A stretch of DNA of 64,000 nt from Aquarana catesbeiana. Its lineage: Eukaryota > Chordata > Amphibia > Anura > Ranidae. Positions 1-11,967 of the stretch are shown piece by piece. Where the stretch lies: the NCBI RefSeq assembly GCF_042186555.1, contig NC_133328.1, positions 354,358,250 through 354,422,249 of the forward strand, read 5' to 3'. The stretch's first letter is position 1. Every line of letters begins with the position of its first letter. The notes beneath the pieces are model-generated. The model was not told the DNA's origin. It saw only the letters and a list, made by a program, of their open reading frames with translations, and searched no databases. A program made the position numbers and the translations under genes.

Positions 1-16
1 ACCTCATTTTTACTCG

Positions 17-286
17 GTGAAGGAGGAAGTAATGAAAAAATCCAGGTTCTCGGATGACCTAAAGCTGCATGGTCACAAAATTCAGATTTTTGCAGACTTA
101 TTGTCATATACAGTGCAAAAAAGACGTGCACTTAAACCACTCCTTCAACTCCTGATGGACAAAGAGATTGCATGTAGATGGTCTTTCCCTCTGCATTTGA
201 ACTTTTCATACAGGAACAAGAGTCACAGCTTCACATCATTTGCTGAGGGCAAACGCCTTCTATTACAGTTGGGACTGATCAATTAG
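17..286 (+). pseudogene. L1 ORF1 protein, C-terminal domain (partial)
   Basis: ORF1 encodes the RNA-binding chaperone of the L1 ribonucleoprotein. Only the C-terminal domain is in the window. Residues such as HKIQIFADLLSYTVQKRRAL followed by a WSFPLHL segment match the conserved L1 ORF1 C-terminal fold, which binds nucleic acid. The frame probably began upstream of base 1, so the methionine at base 17 is internal. The frame ends at 286; P/S-rich sequence follows for another 100-200 bases in a shifted frame. Confidence 0.8.
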
Positions 287-1545
287 GAACCTCCCTCCAC
301 CAGGAATGCCAGGGGTACCCCACCATCTTCCTCAAAGAGACCCCCACCAGCAAGCCCGCTATAGCCCACCTGGCTACAACAGAATTCCAAGCGTTCCAAA
401 GAGAACATTCCGCCATGATGCACAGGCTCCTTACAGGGATCAGGGCCCTGATCCAGGACACTTTTCTTTTTTTTTCCTCCACTCTCCACTTTCGGAGTTT
501 TTTTTGGAGCTTCCTTGCGACCACCCCCACATGCAGCACTGTCTTGGGACTGACCTCCATCTGCACGGTTTCAGATGGGGACCAGCCCTCAGCCTTTACC
601 GGTCTGACGACCACCAAAGAACTGGGGCCCTGGACATTGTTCCGGGGGGGTTGAAGTAATTTCCTCCTGGCTCCTCTGTGAGCCCCAGCGTAAAGTTGTC
701 TTGTTTAATTATTACACTTTTCTTTACTCATTTTGGACCCTATGGTCAGGTATTGAGGTTCCATCCTCTGAAGGGGACAGTTACCAGGGTTATAAATGTT
801 TTACGTTCTTCCAGGTTTTACTATTGCATATCCCTCTGTGCGTCCGGGGTGGCTGGTGATAACGGTGGCAGGCAGGGATTGTTTCATAGGCCTCAGGGGG
901 GTCTTATCCCACCTTGATGCCAGGGCTCTTGTGCGCGCCCCTGGCGGGGACTGTCTGCTCCCCCGGACCCTTAGCCTCATTAGTTGGGCCCGGGGCAGTG
1001 GTTGGGGTGCACAGTGATTTAATGGGTTCACAGTTCTTAATTTCCTACGGGATATTCTGACTTTCAGTTCTTATAGGCTCTAGAATAGCCTTCAGTAGTA
1101 GTGTTATTATGGTGTCGGGGCTGTGGTGGACCCAGTGTACCTCCAGTAGGAACCAGGAGTACCATTGGTGCTCTTGGTTGCTTTCCCGGTTTTCCCCAAC
1201 TCAGGAATTTCCGGTCCTCTCAGGTTTAGGGGTACAAAGTGGCTAGTTCACTCTACCCCGGGGGGGGGAAGGGGTCAGGGTGTTTCCACGGGCTATCTTT
1301 GACTGAAAGTCCATTATGTCAGATCTCTGTAAAGTCTTTGTTTTTCCTTCTCTCTTTTTTCACCTCTCTCCTCTCTCCCCTTGATACTACTTATCTAAGT
1401 GTTCCCAGGTTCCAGGTGTGTTTTTGGCCTCCCTTCCCAGGTCCGCACTCATTGGCTCTTGTCTGCATCGGGATCCTCAGAGGGATCTCTTCGCTCTGCG
1501 AAGGTAATACACATGTCCCACATATAGGCTCATCCCCTCTGGTCC
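287..1545 (+). other. L1 inter-ORF region
   Basis: No conserved protein is visible between the ORF1 remnant and the first endonuclease motif. The segment includes P/S-rich sequence that may be the ORF1 tail (287-650) and pyrimidine-rich blocks around 1330-1400. At about 1.26 kb it is long for an L1 linker. I cannot tell whether it is original or contains an old insertion. Confidence 0.5.
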
Positions 1546-4500
1546 ATGGCTAATCCACAATGCTCCCCTCCCACCCTCAAAATCATTTCTCATAATGCTC
1601 AAGGTCTCAACTCATCAGTAAAATGCAGGAAACTTTTTCAGCTATACCACTCCATGCATGCAAACATTCTCTTCCTCCAAGAGACCCACTTTCCATCCTC
1701 ATATAAGCCTACTTTCCTCCATCAACGCTTCCCCCAATTTTTTTTAGCCTCCGCAGTTAACAAAACAAAAAGGAGTGGCCATCTGCTTTGCCAAACATAT
1801 TGACCTATCACAACCGGAGACTATAGTTGATCCGCTGGGTCGTTACGTCCTGGTCTCCGGCCATATAGACGGAGAACTATATACCTTTGTCTCATATTAC
1901 ACTCCTAATAAGGGGCAGAAAACCTTTTTTGAGACCCTAATGCACAAATTGCAACCACATTTAAAGGGCACAATCTTTGTAGGCGGGGACTCTAACACGG
2001 CCTTCGACCTCTCTTGATAAATCTGCAGGAGGGAAACCGAAAACTAGGCGCCCCTCCAGACAGAGTGTTAAAATTGCGAAGTTGCTTCATGAGGCAGAAC
2101 TGATAGACATTTTTAGAGAGAACAACCCACACTCCAAAGATTATACTCACTTTTCAGCACCTCTTAATTCCTTTGCCAGGATAGACCACATCTTCACACG
2201 ACCCACTACGATTCCTCTAATTAGGGGATCCAAGATAATAGATACACCCTTATCTGACCACTCTATGGTGACACTAGTCAGGCAAAGAACTGCGGGCACC
2301 AGGGGGCCACCTCAATGGCGCTTGCAGGAATCTATTCTGAGTGACCCAGTTCAATGCACCTTGCTGGAAGAGGCCATCAAGGATTACTTTCAAATTAACA
2401 TGATTAATGATGTCTCACCAGTGACTGTTTGGGCAGCACATAAGACCGTGATTAGGGGGAAACTGATCCAAATGACATCTAAACTTAGAGCGGAACAGAG
2501 AGCGGACACGATTAGACTATCGGAAGACTTCCGGGTTTCAGCAAAGGCACACAAACAATGCCCCACACCCGAATCCTTAGCAAATCTAGACAAAGCCAGG
2601 GCCCTCCTTAATCTGAACTTAACTACAGCTGCCGAAAGACACCTCAGGTGGACTGGGGCAAAATTTTACTCTCAATAGGACAAGATAGGTTCGAGACTTG
2701 CAGTCAAACTGAGCCCCAAACCCCGCTCCTTGGCATTCCCAAAAATCAGACTACCTACGGGGATCTGTCCTAGAACCCATCCAAGATTATGGAAGCTTTC
2801 CTTGAGTTTTATTCTGACCTTTACAAACCTAGCCCTACATCCTCCCGTCTGACTCAGAATACATTCCTAGACTTATTACCACTGCCCACTCTGTTGACCG
2901 ATCACAGGGACCTCCTTGACAGCCCTTTCACCCAAACAGAGGTACTAGACGCAATCAAATCATTGAAAGAGGGTTCCTCGCCAGGCCCAGATGGCTTCTC
3001 CAATGGGTACTATAAAAAATTTGGCCCCTCTTTGGCTCCACACTTGACAAGAGTTTTCAATGCCCTTAGAGAGGGTACACCCCTTAGCGCTGACCTAAAC
3101 TCGGCATACATCTCGGTAATATCCAAACCGGGCAAAGACACGGGCAAGGTGGGCAACTACCACCCGATTTCACTTATAAATAACGACATTAAAATTATGA
3201 CAAAGATATTAGCAAATAGAGTCACTAGCTTCATCCCTTCATATATCCATTGAGACCAGGTGGGTTTTATTCCTGGGAGACAGGGCCCAGACCAGATTCG
3301 TCAGACCATCAATGTCATCTCTCTCCTGAAGTCTCAGTGGAATTGAGGGCCCCCTCAGAAAGGCTTTCTCCTCTTGATTGACTTACACAAAGCCTTTGAT
3401 TCAGTGGATTGGGCATACCTGTCTGATTTTCTTTGGAGGTGGGGCTTTGGCACATATTTTCTGAACTTAATTCATTCGCTCTACTCTAACCCATCTGCTC
3501 AGGTGTGCCTGATGGGCAGATACTCTGCCTCTTTCATTATCAGTAGGGGTACCAGACAGGGATGCCCTCTCTCCCCCCTCCTTTTTGCAATAGCAATCGA
3601 AACGCTAGCTGTAGCAATTAGATCAAATCCTGACATTAGAGGGGTTACATGTGGGGAAAGGGAACATAAGTGTGCGCTTTATGCTGACGACCTCCTCCTA
3701 TTTATATCCTCCCCATTAATCTCCACTCCTGCGGTCTACAAAACTCGAGATTTCTGGCCTGAAGGTTAATATGAATAAGTCACTAGCTTTGAACATAACA
3801 GTTCCTAACGACCTACTCACACAACATTCCAACAACTTTTACTTTTCTTGGGCCCCCGCTGCGATTCCTTACCTAAGGATAAAGCTAACGTCAGACGTTA
3901 ATAACCTTTTTAAAGCAAATTACACTCCTATGATTCTCAAATGTAGAGATGAGTTGGTCAAATGGTCTAGATGTGGTCTGTCCTAGCTGGGTAAGGTGCA
4001 TGCAGTGAAGATGACACTTATCCCACGCCTCATATCTTTTTCGCTCCCTCCCAGTCCCAATCACAAAGCAATTTCTCAGCAAGTTTCAATCAGAGATAAC
4101 ACGCTTTGTCTGGGGCAACAAGAGATACAGGTGCCCAACTAAAACACTCTTACGCCTGAAGTCCCAGGGCAGTCTGGGGCTTCCAGACCTTTGGGGTTAC
4201 TACCAGGCAGCACAATTGTCACAAATTTCGATGGTCTTCTCCAGAGGTCCAAAACCTGATTGGCTATCTATGGAAAGGGAAGCTGTTCCCCTTAATACTA
4301 TTGACTACCTCCTGTGGTCTGATCCAAAGAGAAGGCCGGCCATAATGGTCCCCACCCTATCTCATTCTGTTGCCTTATGCTCCAAGCTTTTCATACAACA
4401 CTCCCTGATATCCCCACTGAAACCATTTGCTCATCCTTTCAATAATCCAAACTTCCCTCCGGGACTTATATTATAAAAGCGTTCCGCTGGTGGACCGATA

Positions 4501-5270
4501 AGGACCTTTATCGCATAGGGCACTTTCTTTCCCCAATGGGCCCTCTCTCCCTGACTCATTGCAGGAAGAAACTGGACATGCCTGATACGGAAAGGTTCAG
4601 ATTCTCCCAAATCTCCCACTTTCTAAATTCCACCTGGACTAACAAGCTGGATCCACCTCTAAAACCCCTTACGAGCATTGGTGCTCCAACACTATGGATC
4701 AGAGGGGAGGCATTTCACTGATATACACAGCACTTCAATCGAATTAGGACAAACCGTCCTATGCTCGGGCCTGGGAAGAGGACACGGGCAGCACGTGGAC
4801 TGCATCAGAATGGTTCTAGGCCTCAAAACACTCTTACAAAGGTATATGCAATATATCATTAATTGAAGCTAGCCTAAAGGTCATGATCAGGTGGTATTAC
4901 GTTCCATCCAGAATAGCTTTGATTTACCCAGGGACCTCGCCACTCTGCTTCAGAGGCTGCGAGCTGGAAGGTTCTATAATCCATATCTGGTGGACCTGCC
5001 CCCGTATCAGATCCTTCTGGCAGAAAACTTTTCGTACTATTAGCTCCCTAGCGGAGGAAACGGTTACTCCCAACCCCAACATAGCTTTAATCAATCACTA
5101 AATTCCCAACCTGCCCAAACACCTACAAGCTCTCTCCTTCTTTATTTTGTTGGGAGCAAAAATCACAATAGCCAATGCCTGGAAGAGACCCACTGTCTCC
5201 TTTCTGGCCTGCAGGAAGAAAATCTTGTGGATTATAGCCCAAGAATGCATAGTAGCTAAATTTAATGACA
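1546..5270 (+). pseudogene. L1 ORF2: endonuclease and reverse transcriptase (broken)
   Basis: ORF2 normally nicks genomic DNA and copies the element RNA at the nick. The APE-type endonuclease starts near 1576 (ISHNAQGLNS, then LFLQETHF) and continues in shifted frames through about 2290 (GGDSN, then an SDHS motif). The RT core runs from about 2930 to 3760: SSPGPDGF, HPISLINNDIKI, LIDLHKAFDSVDW, RQGCPLSPLLFA and the catalytic ALYADDLLLF near 3676-3705. A C-terminal Cys/His motif (CFRGC, then HIWWTCP) lies near 4939-5001. Stops or frameshifts occur at about 1800, 2015, 2676, 3251, 3345, 3767, 3984 and later, so no full protein can be made. Confidence 0.92.
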
Positions 5271-6060
5271 AAATTGAGAGGTTTAATGCCACCTGGGAAC
5301 CCTGAGCTACACTTTGTAACATTCCTTTCCTCCCTGGAATGGAGACTGCAACAAGGAACATCCCCCCCCCCGTTAACACCTTCTTTGCCTCCCTCCTTTC
5401 CTTTCACACGTTTCCTCTTTCTCCTTTCTGGGGCACCTAGCCCCTACTTCACATAAACAGTTGATATGCCGGCAATGGCCCCTATGGGGGAATTCCTCCT
5501 ACATTTAGGTCGGACTGTCCGGGAGGTGCTCTCCCCATCAGGGTTGTAAGCTCCTCCAACAGGTGGGAGGTTAATTTTGAACCAGAGGGCTCCACCCATA
5601 ACATTTTATCAGTGGACTAACCAAGTCCTCGGGGGGGGGATCAGTCGAGGGCTCCGAGGGTGACACCATGCACACCCACAGAGAGATCCCACAGGGGTGG
5701 GGTGTATGGGACCCCTCGGGAGGTCTGACAACTGCTCCCTGGGACCTCATGTTTTCTTTTTCCCTAATCTCCAGTCAATGGGGCGGGCACTCCCTGTCAG
5801 TCCTGACCCTTTACTTGAATGTCTTTGATGACTGACATGTTCCAAGCATGCCTACTGTTCGTACCAGCAATTCTAGTACTTATGCTAACTTTTCCTTTGT
5901 TGACTCACTGTATAGAAGAGAAATTAAGCTGCCCAACGATTAGTTAGTTCTCAAACTGTGATGGTTACTTATCATTGCCATGTGTGTTATTTTTGTTCAA
6001 TAAAAATATTTTGAATTAAAAAAAAAAAAAATAGAAAGAAAAAAAAAGAAAGAATATTGT
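5271..6060 (+). other. L1 3' UTR with A-rich tail
   Basis: No open frame continues after about 5270. The sequence carries short G-runs (5631-5640) and ends with AATAAA at about 5999 followed by an A-rich tail (6018-6060). The tail is interrupted by single G and T residues, as expected for an old poly(A) tract. Confidence 0.75.
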
Positions 6061-6849
6061 TTTTTACAACGCAAACCAAAATAGTTAAATGTAGATTTTG
6101 ATCTTTAGTTTTGTGAGGTATACATACTGTTTGCATTAGTTACAGGAGGGGCCAGCTTCTTATATAAAGTATTAACAAAAAGTTAAAGTGTACAATTTTT
6201 GGTCCATTGGATATTTGAACAGATACTTTGATACTTGCACTCAGATATGCATTATACCTAAAGAAGCGCTGAAGAAAGCCCAAAACTGCGGTATGACCAT
6301 AGTTTCTACAATAGATAGAAGTCATTCAAAATATATGTATAATAATGTGCTTTTCTATTATAAAAAAATAACAGAAAGCAAAGTGAGGAGTAAGGAGATG
6401 TAGAGTGGGTGTGTTTGATCTTTAAGCACATGCCCAAGAAGGTGCAAGGACAGTGCTTGTTTGGTAGATGGATTATCTTTATACATCCTTATACATATTG
6501 GGTGAAGTTTATCCAGTGGACAATATGGGTCCATAGGACCATGTGGGGTCTTTATTTAATTTTGTTAAAGTGTTTTTAAATAATAGAGCACTATGTATTT
6601 TTTCCCAGCTTAAAGGGAAGATGTTGTGATTAGACCTTTATAACTTTAATGACCATCTTCAAAGATGAGTGTGTCCAGTGGGAGCTGGTGGTGGTTGCAC
6701 TGAAAACTTCATTATTCGGCGTTACAAAATCGTTAAAAGGATCACAGAGTGATGGTTTCACAGAAACACTTTTGAAGTGGGGATATTTATATATTTAGTT
6801 ATAAGGTTATGGACATTGTTTGATGTTTACACCCTGCACTATTAATCAA
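6061..6849. other. A/T-rich sequence, no feature recognised
   Basis: No conserved protein, RNA gene or clear terminal repeat is visible. The stretch separates the LINE tail from the foldback element and supplies the TA target at 6850-6851. Confidence 0.5.
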
Positions 6850-6851
6850 TA

Positions 6852-8260
6852 GGGATGAGCTGAACACCCCCCTGTTCGGTTCGCACCAGAACATGCGAAC
6901 AGGAAAAAAGTTTGTTCGAACACGCGAACGCCGTTAAAGTCTATGGGACACGAACATGAATAATCAAAAGTGCTAATTTTAAAGGCTAATATGCAAGTTA
7001 TTGTCATAAAAAGTGTTTGGGGACCTGGGTCCTGCCCCAGGGGACATGGATCAATGCAAAAAAAAGTTTTAAAAACGGCCGTTTTTTCAGGAGCAGTGAT
7101 TTTAATAATGCTTAAAGTCAAACAATAAAAGTGTAATATCCCTTTAAATTTCGTACTTGGGGGGTGTCTATAGTATGCCTGTAAAGGGGCGCATGTTTCC
7201 TGTGTTTAGAACAGTCTGACAGCAAAATGACATTTTGAAGGAAAAAACTCATTTAAAACTACCCGCGGCTATTGCATTGCCGACAATACACATAGAAGTT
7301 CATTGATAAAAACGGCATGGGAATTCCCCAAAGGGGAACCCCGAACCAAAATTAAAAAAAAAAAAATGACGTGGGAGTCCCCCTAAATTCCATACCAGGC
7401 CCTTCAGGTCTGGTATGGATATTAAGGGGAACCCCGGCCAAAATTTAAAAAAAAAAATGACGTGGGGTTCCCCCTAAATTCCATACCAGACCCTTCAGGT
7501 CTGGTATGGATTTTAAGGGGAACCCTGCGCCAAAAAAAAAAAAAAAACGGCGTGGGGTCCCCCCAAAAATCCATACCAGACCCTTATCCGAGCACGCAAC
7601 CTGGCAGGCCGCAGGAAAAGAGGGGGGGACGAGAGTGCGGCCCCCCCTCCTGAACCGTACCAGGCCACATGCCCTCAACATTGGGAGGGTGCTTTGGGGT
7701 AGCCCCCCAAAACACCTTGTCCCCATGTTGATGAGGACAAGGGCCTCATCCCCACAACCCTGGCCGGTGGTTGTGGGGGTCTGTGGGCGGGGGGCTTATC
7801 GGAATCTGGAAGCCCCCTTTAACAAGGGGACCCCCAGATCCCGGCCCCCCCTGTGTGAAATGGTAAGGGGGTACTTACCCCTACCATTTCACTAAAAAAC
7901 TGTCAAAAATGTTAAAAATGACAAGAGACAGTTTTTGACAATTCCTTTATTTAAATACTTCTTCTTTCTTCTATCTTCCTTCATCTTCTGGCTCTTCTGG
8001 TTCTTCCTCCGGCGTTCTCGTCCAGCATCTCCTCCGCGGCGTCTTCTATCTTCTTCTCCTCGGGCCGCTCCGCACCCATGGCATGGGGGGGGAGGCTCCC
8101 GCTCTTCTCTTCATCTTCTTCATCTTCTTCTCTTCTTCTTTTCTTCTCTTCTTCTCTTCTTCATTTTCTTCTCCGGCCCGCTCCGCACCCATGCTGGCAT
8201 GGAGGGAGGCTCCCGCTGTGTGACGGCGCTCCTCGTCTGACAGTTCCTAACAGTTCTGAC
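6852..8260 (+). repeat. Foldback element, left arm
   Basis: The arm contains, in order, the GTTCG-rich terminal part, a block of short hairpin units around CCATACCAGACC (about 7380-7590), a GC-rich segment, and a (CTT)n pyrimidine tract (8100-8170). The same modules occur in reverse order and complement in the right arm. Confidence 0.85.
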
Positions 8261-8374
8261 GCACGGGACATGATGGGACTTCCCTGTGGCATTCCCCGTG
8301 ACGTCACAGGTAAGTCCTGTCAAGTCACCGTGCGTCAGAGGGAGGCGGGGTCACCGGGTGGCCCCGCCCCCGTT
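8261..8374. other. Loop of the foldback element
   Basis: The centre of symmetry computed from the ends is near 8336. This short spacer (TGACGTCA at 8298, then GC-rich sequence) is the only part without an obvious mirror copy. A short TTATTTAA segment lies at about 8373. Confidence 0.6.
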
Positions 8375-9821
8375 ATTTAAGAACTGTGAGACGAGGAGCA
8401 CCATCACACAGCGGGAGCCTCCCTCCATGCCAGCATGGGTGCGGAGCGGCCCGGAGAAGAAAATGAAGAAGAGAAGAAAAGAAGAAGAGAAGAAGAGAAG
8501 AAGATGAAGAAGAAGAGAAGAGCGGGAGCCTCCCCCCATGCCATGGGTGCGGAGCGGCCCGAGGAGAAGAAGATAGAAGACGCCGCGGAGGAGATGCTGG
8601 ATGAGAACGCCGGAGGAAGAACCAGAAGAGCCAGAAGAACCAGAAGATGAAGGAAGATAGAAGAAAGATAGAAGAAAGAAGAAGTATTTAAATAAAGGAA
8701 TTGTCAAAAACTGTCTCTTGTCATTTTTAACATTTTTCACAGTTTTTTAGTGAAATGGTAGGGGTACTTTTGTACCCCCTTACCATTTCACACAGGGGGG
8801 GGCCGGGATCTGGGGGTCCCCTTGTTAAAGGGGGCTTCCAGATTCCGATAAGTCCCCCGCCCGCAGACCCCCACAACCACCGGCCAGGGTTGTGGGGATG
8901 AGGCCCTTGTCCTCATCAACATGGGGACAAGGTGTTTTGGGGGGCTACCCCAAAGCACCCTCCCAATGTTGAGGGCATGTGGCCTGGTACGGTTCAGGAG
9001 GGGGGGCGCACTCTCATCCCCTCTCTTTTCCTGCGGCCTGCCAGGTTGCGTGCTCGGATAAGGGTCTGGTATGGATTTTTGGGGGGACCCCACGCCGTTT
9101 TTTTTTTTTTTTTGGCGCGGGTTCCCCTTAAAATCCATACCAGACCTGAAGGGTCTGGTATGGAATTTAGGGGGAACCCCACGTCATTTTTTTTTTTTTT
9201 TTGGCCGGGGTTCCCCTTAATATCCATACCAGACCTGAAGGGCCTGGTATGAAATTTAGGGGGACTCCCACGTCATTTTTTTTTTTTAATTTTGGTTCGG
9301 GGTTCCCCTTTGGGGAATTCCCATGCCGTTTTTATCAATGAACTTCTATGTGTATTGTCGGCAATGCATTAATAGCCGCGGGTAGTTTTAAATGAGTTTT
9401 TTCCTTCAAAATGTCATTTTGCTGTCAGACTGTTCTAAACACAGGAAACATGCGCCCCTTTACAGGCATACTATAGACACCCCCCAGGTACGAAATTTAA
9501 AGGGATATTACACTTTTATTGTTTGACTTTAAGCATTATTAAAATCACTGCTCCTGAAAAAACGGCCGTTTTTAAAACTTTTTTTTGCATTGATCCATGT
9601 CCCCTGGGGCAGGACCTGGGTCCCCAAACACTTTTTATGACAATAACTTGCATATTAGCCTTTAAAATTAGCACTTTTGATTTCTCCCATAGACTTTTAA
9701 AGGGTGTTCCGCGGCATTCGAATTTGCCGCGAACACCCCAAATTGTTCGCTGTTCGGCGAACTTGCGAACAGCCAATGTTCGAGTCGAACATGAGTTCGA
9801 CTCGAACTCGAAGCTCATCCC
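8375..9821 (-). repeat. Foldback element, right arm
   Basis: Inverted copy of the left arm. It contains a (GAA)n purine tract at about 8456-8525, the GC-rich segment (8755-9050) and three CCATACC-type hairpin units (about 9060-9300). Lys/Glu-rich translations from the GAA tract are composition artefacts. Confidence 0.85.
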
Positions 9822-9823
9822 TA

Positions 9824-10240
9824 CTCTCTAGCAAACCTCAGATGGGCCCGGACATGTACTGACTTAAGCAGGGGGACACGTCTGGCACTGCAGGATCTGA
9901 GTCCCTGGCTGCGTAGCGTGTTACTGATGGTAGCCTTTGTTACGTTGGTCCCAGCTCTCTGCAGGTCATTCACTAGGTCCTCCTGTGTGGTTGTGGGATT
10001 TTTGCACACCGTTCTTGTGATCATTTTGACCCCACAGGGTGAGATCTTGCGTGGAGCCCCAGATCGAGGGAAATTATCAGTGGTCTTGTATGTCTTCCAT
10101 TTTTTTATTATTTCCACCACAGTTGATTTCCTCACACCAAGCTGCTTGCCTAGTGCAGATTCAGTCTTCTGTAGACCAGCCTGGTGCAGGTCTACAATTT
10201 TGTTTCTGGTGTCCTTCGACAGCTCTTTGGTCTTCACCAT
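9824..10240 (-). pseudogene. Tc1 transposase, N-terminal DNA-binding half
   Basis: The minus-strand frame starting MVKTKELSKDTRNKIVDLHQ has the tandem helix-turn-helix (paired-like) domain with which Tc1 transposases bind their terminal repeats: a first HTH at about residues 8-55, the linker RSGAPRKIS, and a second HTH ending ATISNTLRSQGL. The DDE catalytic domain is missing because the fragment ends at 9824. The start is supported by the match of the first residues to the family. Confidence 0.88.
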
Positions 10241-10612
10241 AGTGGAGTTTAGAGTGTGACTGTTTGAGGTTGTGGACAGGTGTCTTTTATGCTGATAACA
10301 AGTTCAAACAGGTGCCATTAATACTAATAATTAATGAGTGGAGGACAGAGGAGCCTCTTAAAGAAGAAGATACAGGCCTGTGAGAGCCAGAAATCTTGCT
10401 TGCTTGTAGGTGACCAAAAATACTTATTTTCCACCATAATTTGCAAATAAATTCTTTCAAAAATCAGACAATGTGATTGTCTGGATTTGTTTCCACATTT
10501 TGTCTCTCATAGTTGAGGTATACCTATGATGACAATTACAGGCCTCTCTCATCTTTTTAAGTGGGAGAACTTTCACAGTTGGTGGCTGACTAAATACTTT
10601 TTTGCCCCACTG
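9824..10612 (-). mobile_element. Tc1-type element, 3'-truncated fragment
   Basis: The right end carries the terminal sequence TTTTTTGCCCCACTG followed by TA (10613-10614), matching the common vertebrate Tc1 end that reads CAGTGGGGCAAAAAAGTA on the minus strand. The 5' UTR and the transposase N-terminus follow on the minus strand. The element stops abruptly at the right end of the foldback element; no continuation is seen left of 6850. Confidence 0.88.
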
Positions 10613-10614
10613 TA

Positions 10615-10811
10615 CATAGTGTGCTATGCCAGCCTCTAATAGAGGGGCTGGTAGTGACAATTTTTTTTTTAAGAATAGCGTCAGGGGTGGGCAGGGCAGT
10701 GTACAATTTTTTTTATAATAGTACAGAATATTATTATGCATGCTGGTTCATTTATATCATTGTGGTGATAGCAACTTAATTGTCTGGATGTGAGGTTGGA
10801 TAAAAGTAATA
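10615..10811. other. Short unassigned sequence with T-runs
   Basis: Nothing recognisable. Two T-runs (10661-10670 and 10708-10715) are present. Confidence 0.4.
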
Positions 10812-11268
10812 TTAAAGTGATATTAAAGGCAATTCAAAAAAATGTAAAACAAACATGTTATACTTATCTGCTCTGTGCATTGGTTTTGCACAGAGCAGCC
10901 TCAATCCTCCTCTTATCGGGTCCCCCACTGGCACTCCTGCCCCCTGCCTCCTGCTGAGTACCCCCAGAGCAAGCAGCTTGCTATGGAGACACCTGCGCAG
11001 GCTCACTCTTGAGCTGCTGCTCTGCATGTCCATTTTCACACAGAGCCGCGGCTCAGCCCGTCCCTCTCTCCTCATTGGCTCACTAGCTGTAATTGTCTTA
11101 GCCAATAAGGAGGGAGAGTCCCCAGAGAGCCGAAGCTCTCGTTCACATCGCTGGATCACGATGGGGCTAAAGTAAGTATTAGGGGAGGCTGCTGCACAGA
11201 GAAGGTTTTTTTTACCTTCATGCATAGAGTGAAGGTAAAAAAACCTTGAGCCTTGAGAACCACTTTAA
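10812..11268. mobile_element. TTAA-flanked MITE
   Basis: TTAAAGTG at the left and CACTTTAA at the right form inverted ends over TTAA, the target favoured by piggyBac-type transposases. The interior is GC-richer than the flanks and holds no gene. Assignment to piggyBac rests only on the TTAA boundary. Confidence 0.6.
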
Positions 11269-11412
11269 GAAAACATAGAGGTCATTGTGTAAATTGGATT
11301 AATCCAGTATATAATATGCTGTACATACAAGTCATGCAAAGACATGTAGTCCACTAGTAGCCACATTTCCGGTTAAAAGGGGAATAGGATTTGGACAGGC
11401 GTATGTCAGTGT

Positions 11413-11967
11413 AGAATAGGAAGACATAGTGGCGCTCATCTGAGTACAGTAAGGAAGAACAGGCACATGATTTATTTAAGGTAAAATAGGCAACTCACAA
11501 ATGAAGGGGTTAAAACAAGCTTGTCACAATGGTGGCCTCCCAGTGTTGTCCTATGTCCAGATCGCTGGTGGTGTGGGGCGCTGCTGGTGACTCGCTTGTT
11601 CCAGGGATCCCAAGGCTCCGAGTAGATCCAGCAGTTGTCTCCCCGTCAGCTGAGATCACAACCTGAAGAAGGAGCACTCATGCTCTGAACGCGCACCTGA
11701 TGGCCCCATGTCCCACATCCAGTGACATCACAGCTGATGGGGGGAGATGACTGCTGGATCTATTTGGAGTCTTGGGGATTCCTGGAGCAAGCAAGTCAAC
11801 AGCAGCACCCCGCACAGCCAGCAATCTGGAAAACACTGGGAGGCCACTATTGTGACAAGCCTGTTTTAACCCCTTCCTTTGTGAGTTGCCTATTTTACCT
11901 TAAAAAAAACATGTGCCTGTTCTTACTTACTGCACTCAGATGAGCGCCGCTGTGTCTTCCTATTCTA
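11413..11967. repeat. Palindromic MITE-like repeat, about 555 bp
   Basis: The left arm begins AGAATAGGAAGACATAGTGG and the right arm ends with its inverted counterpart (TGTGTCTTCCTATTCT). Mirror copies of the internal modules (GCGCTCATCTGAG, GGTAAAATAGGCAACTCACAA, GGAGGCCAC) continue inward. No coding potential. The superfamily cannot be named from the sequence alone. Confidence 0.7.

Larger units (their letters stand above)
1..6035 (+). mobile_element. L1/Tx1-type LINE, 5'-truncated by the window
   Basis: A non-LTR retrotransposon in plus orientation. In order it shows the C-terminal part of ORF1, a linker, ORF2 with endonuclease and reverse transcriptase, a 3' UTR, and a terminal A-rich tail at about 6018-6060 preceded by an AATAAA signal near 5999. 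The ORF1 dsRBD-like C-terminus and the ORF2 order of EN, RT and C-terminal Cys/His motif are typical of the L1 clade, including the Tx1 elements of frogs. Many frameshifts and stops show it is dead. The 5' end lies outside the window. Confidence 0.9.
6852..9821. mobile_element. 3-kb foldback (long inverted repeat) DNA element
   Basis: Left and right ends are inverted copies (GGGATGAGC and GCTCATCCC) flanked by TA dinucleotides at 6850-6851 and 9822-9823, consistent with a 2-bp TA target duplication. The two arms mirror each other along nearly their whole length: the same conceptual protein, starting MTLSIIKITAPEKT, is read on the minus strand at 7121 and on the plus strand at 9523. No transposase is visible, so it is non-autonomous. 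Its superfamily is undetermined; the TA duplication would fit Tc1/mariner. Reading frames within it are not credible genes. Confidence 0.85.

Noticed and set aside
6846..7121. 91-codon frame repeated at 9523-9831
   Set aside because: The two copies are the mirrored arms of the foldback element; no domain and no reason to be coding.
8435..8650. Lys/Glu/Arg-rich 71-codon frame (and its mirror on the other strand)
   Set aside because: Produced by the (GAA)n tract of the foldback arm; the same composition is read on the opposite strand in the other arm.
10812..11225. 137- and 106-codon frames in the GC-richer TTAA repeat
   Set aside because: Frames overlap on both strands within a non-coding MITE.
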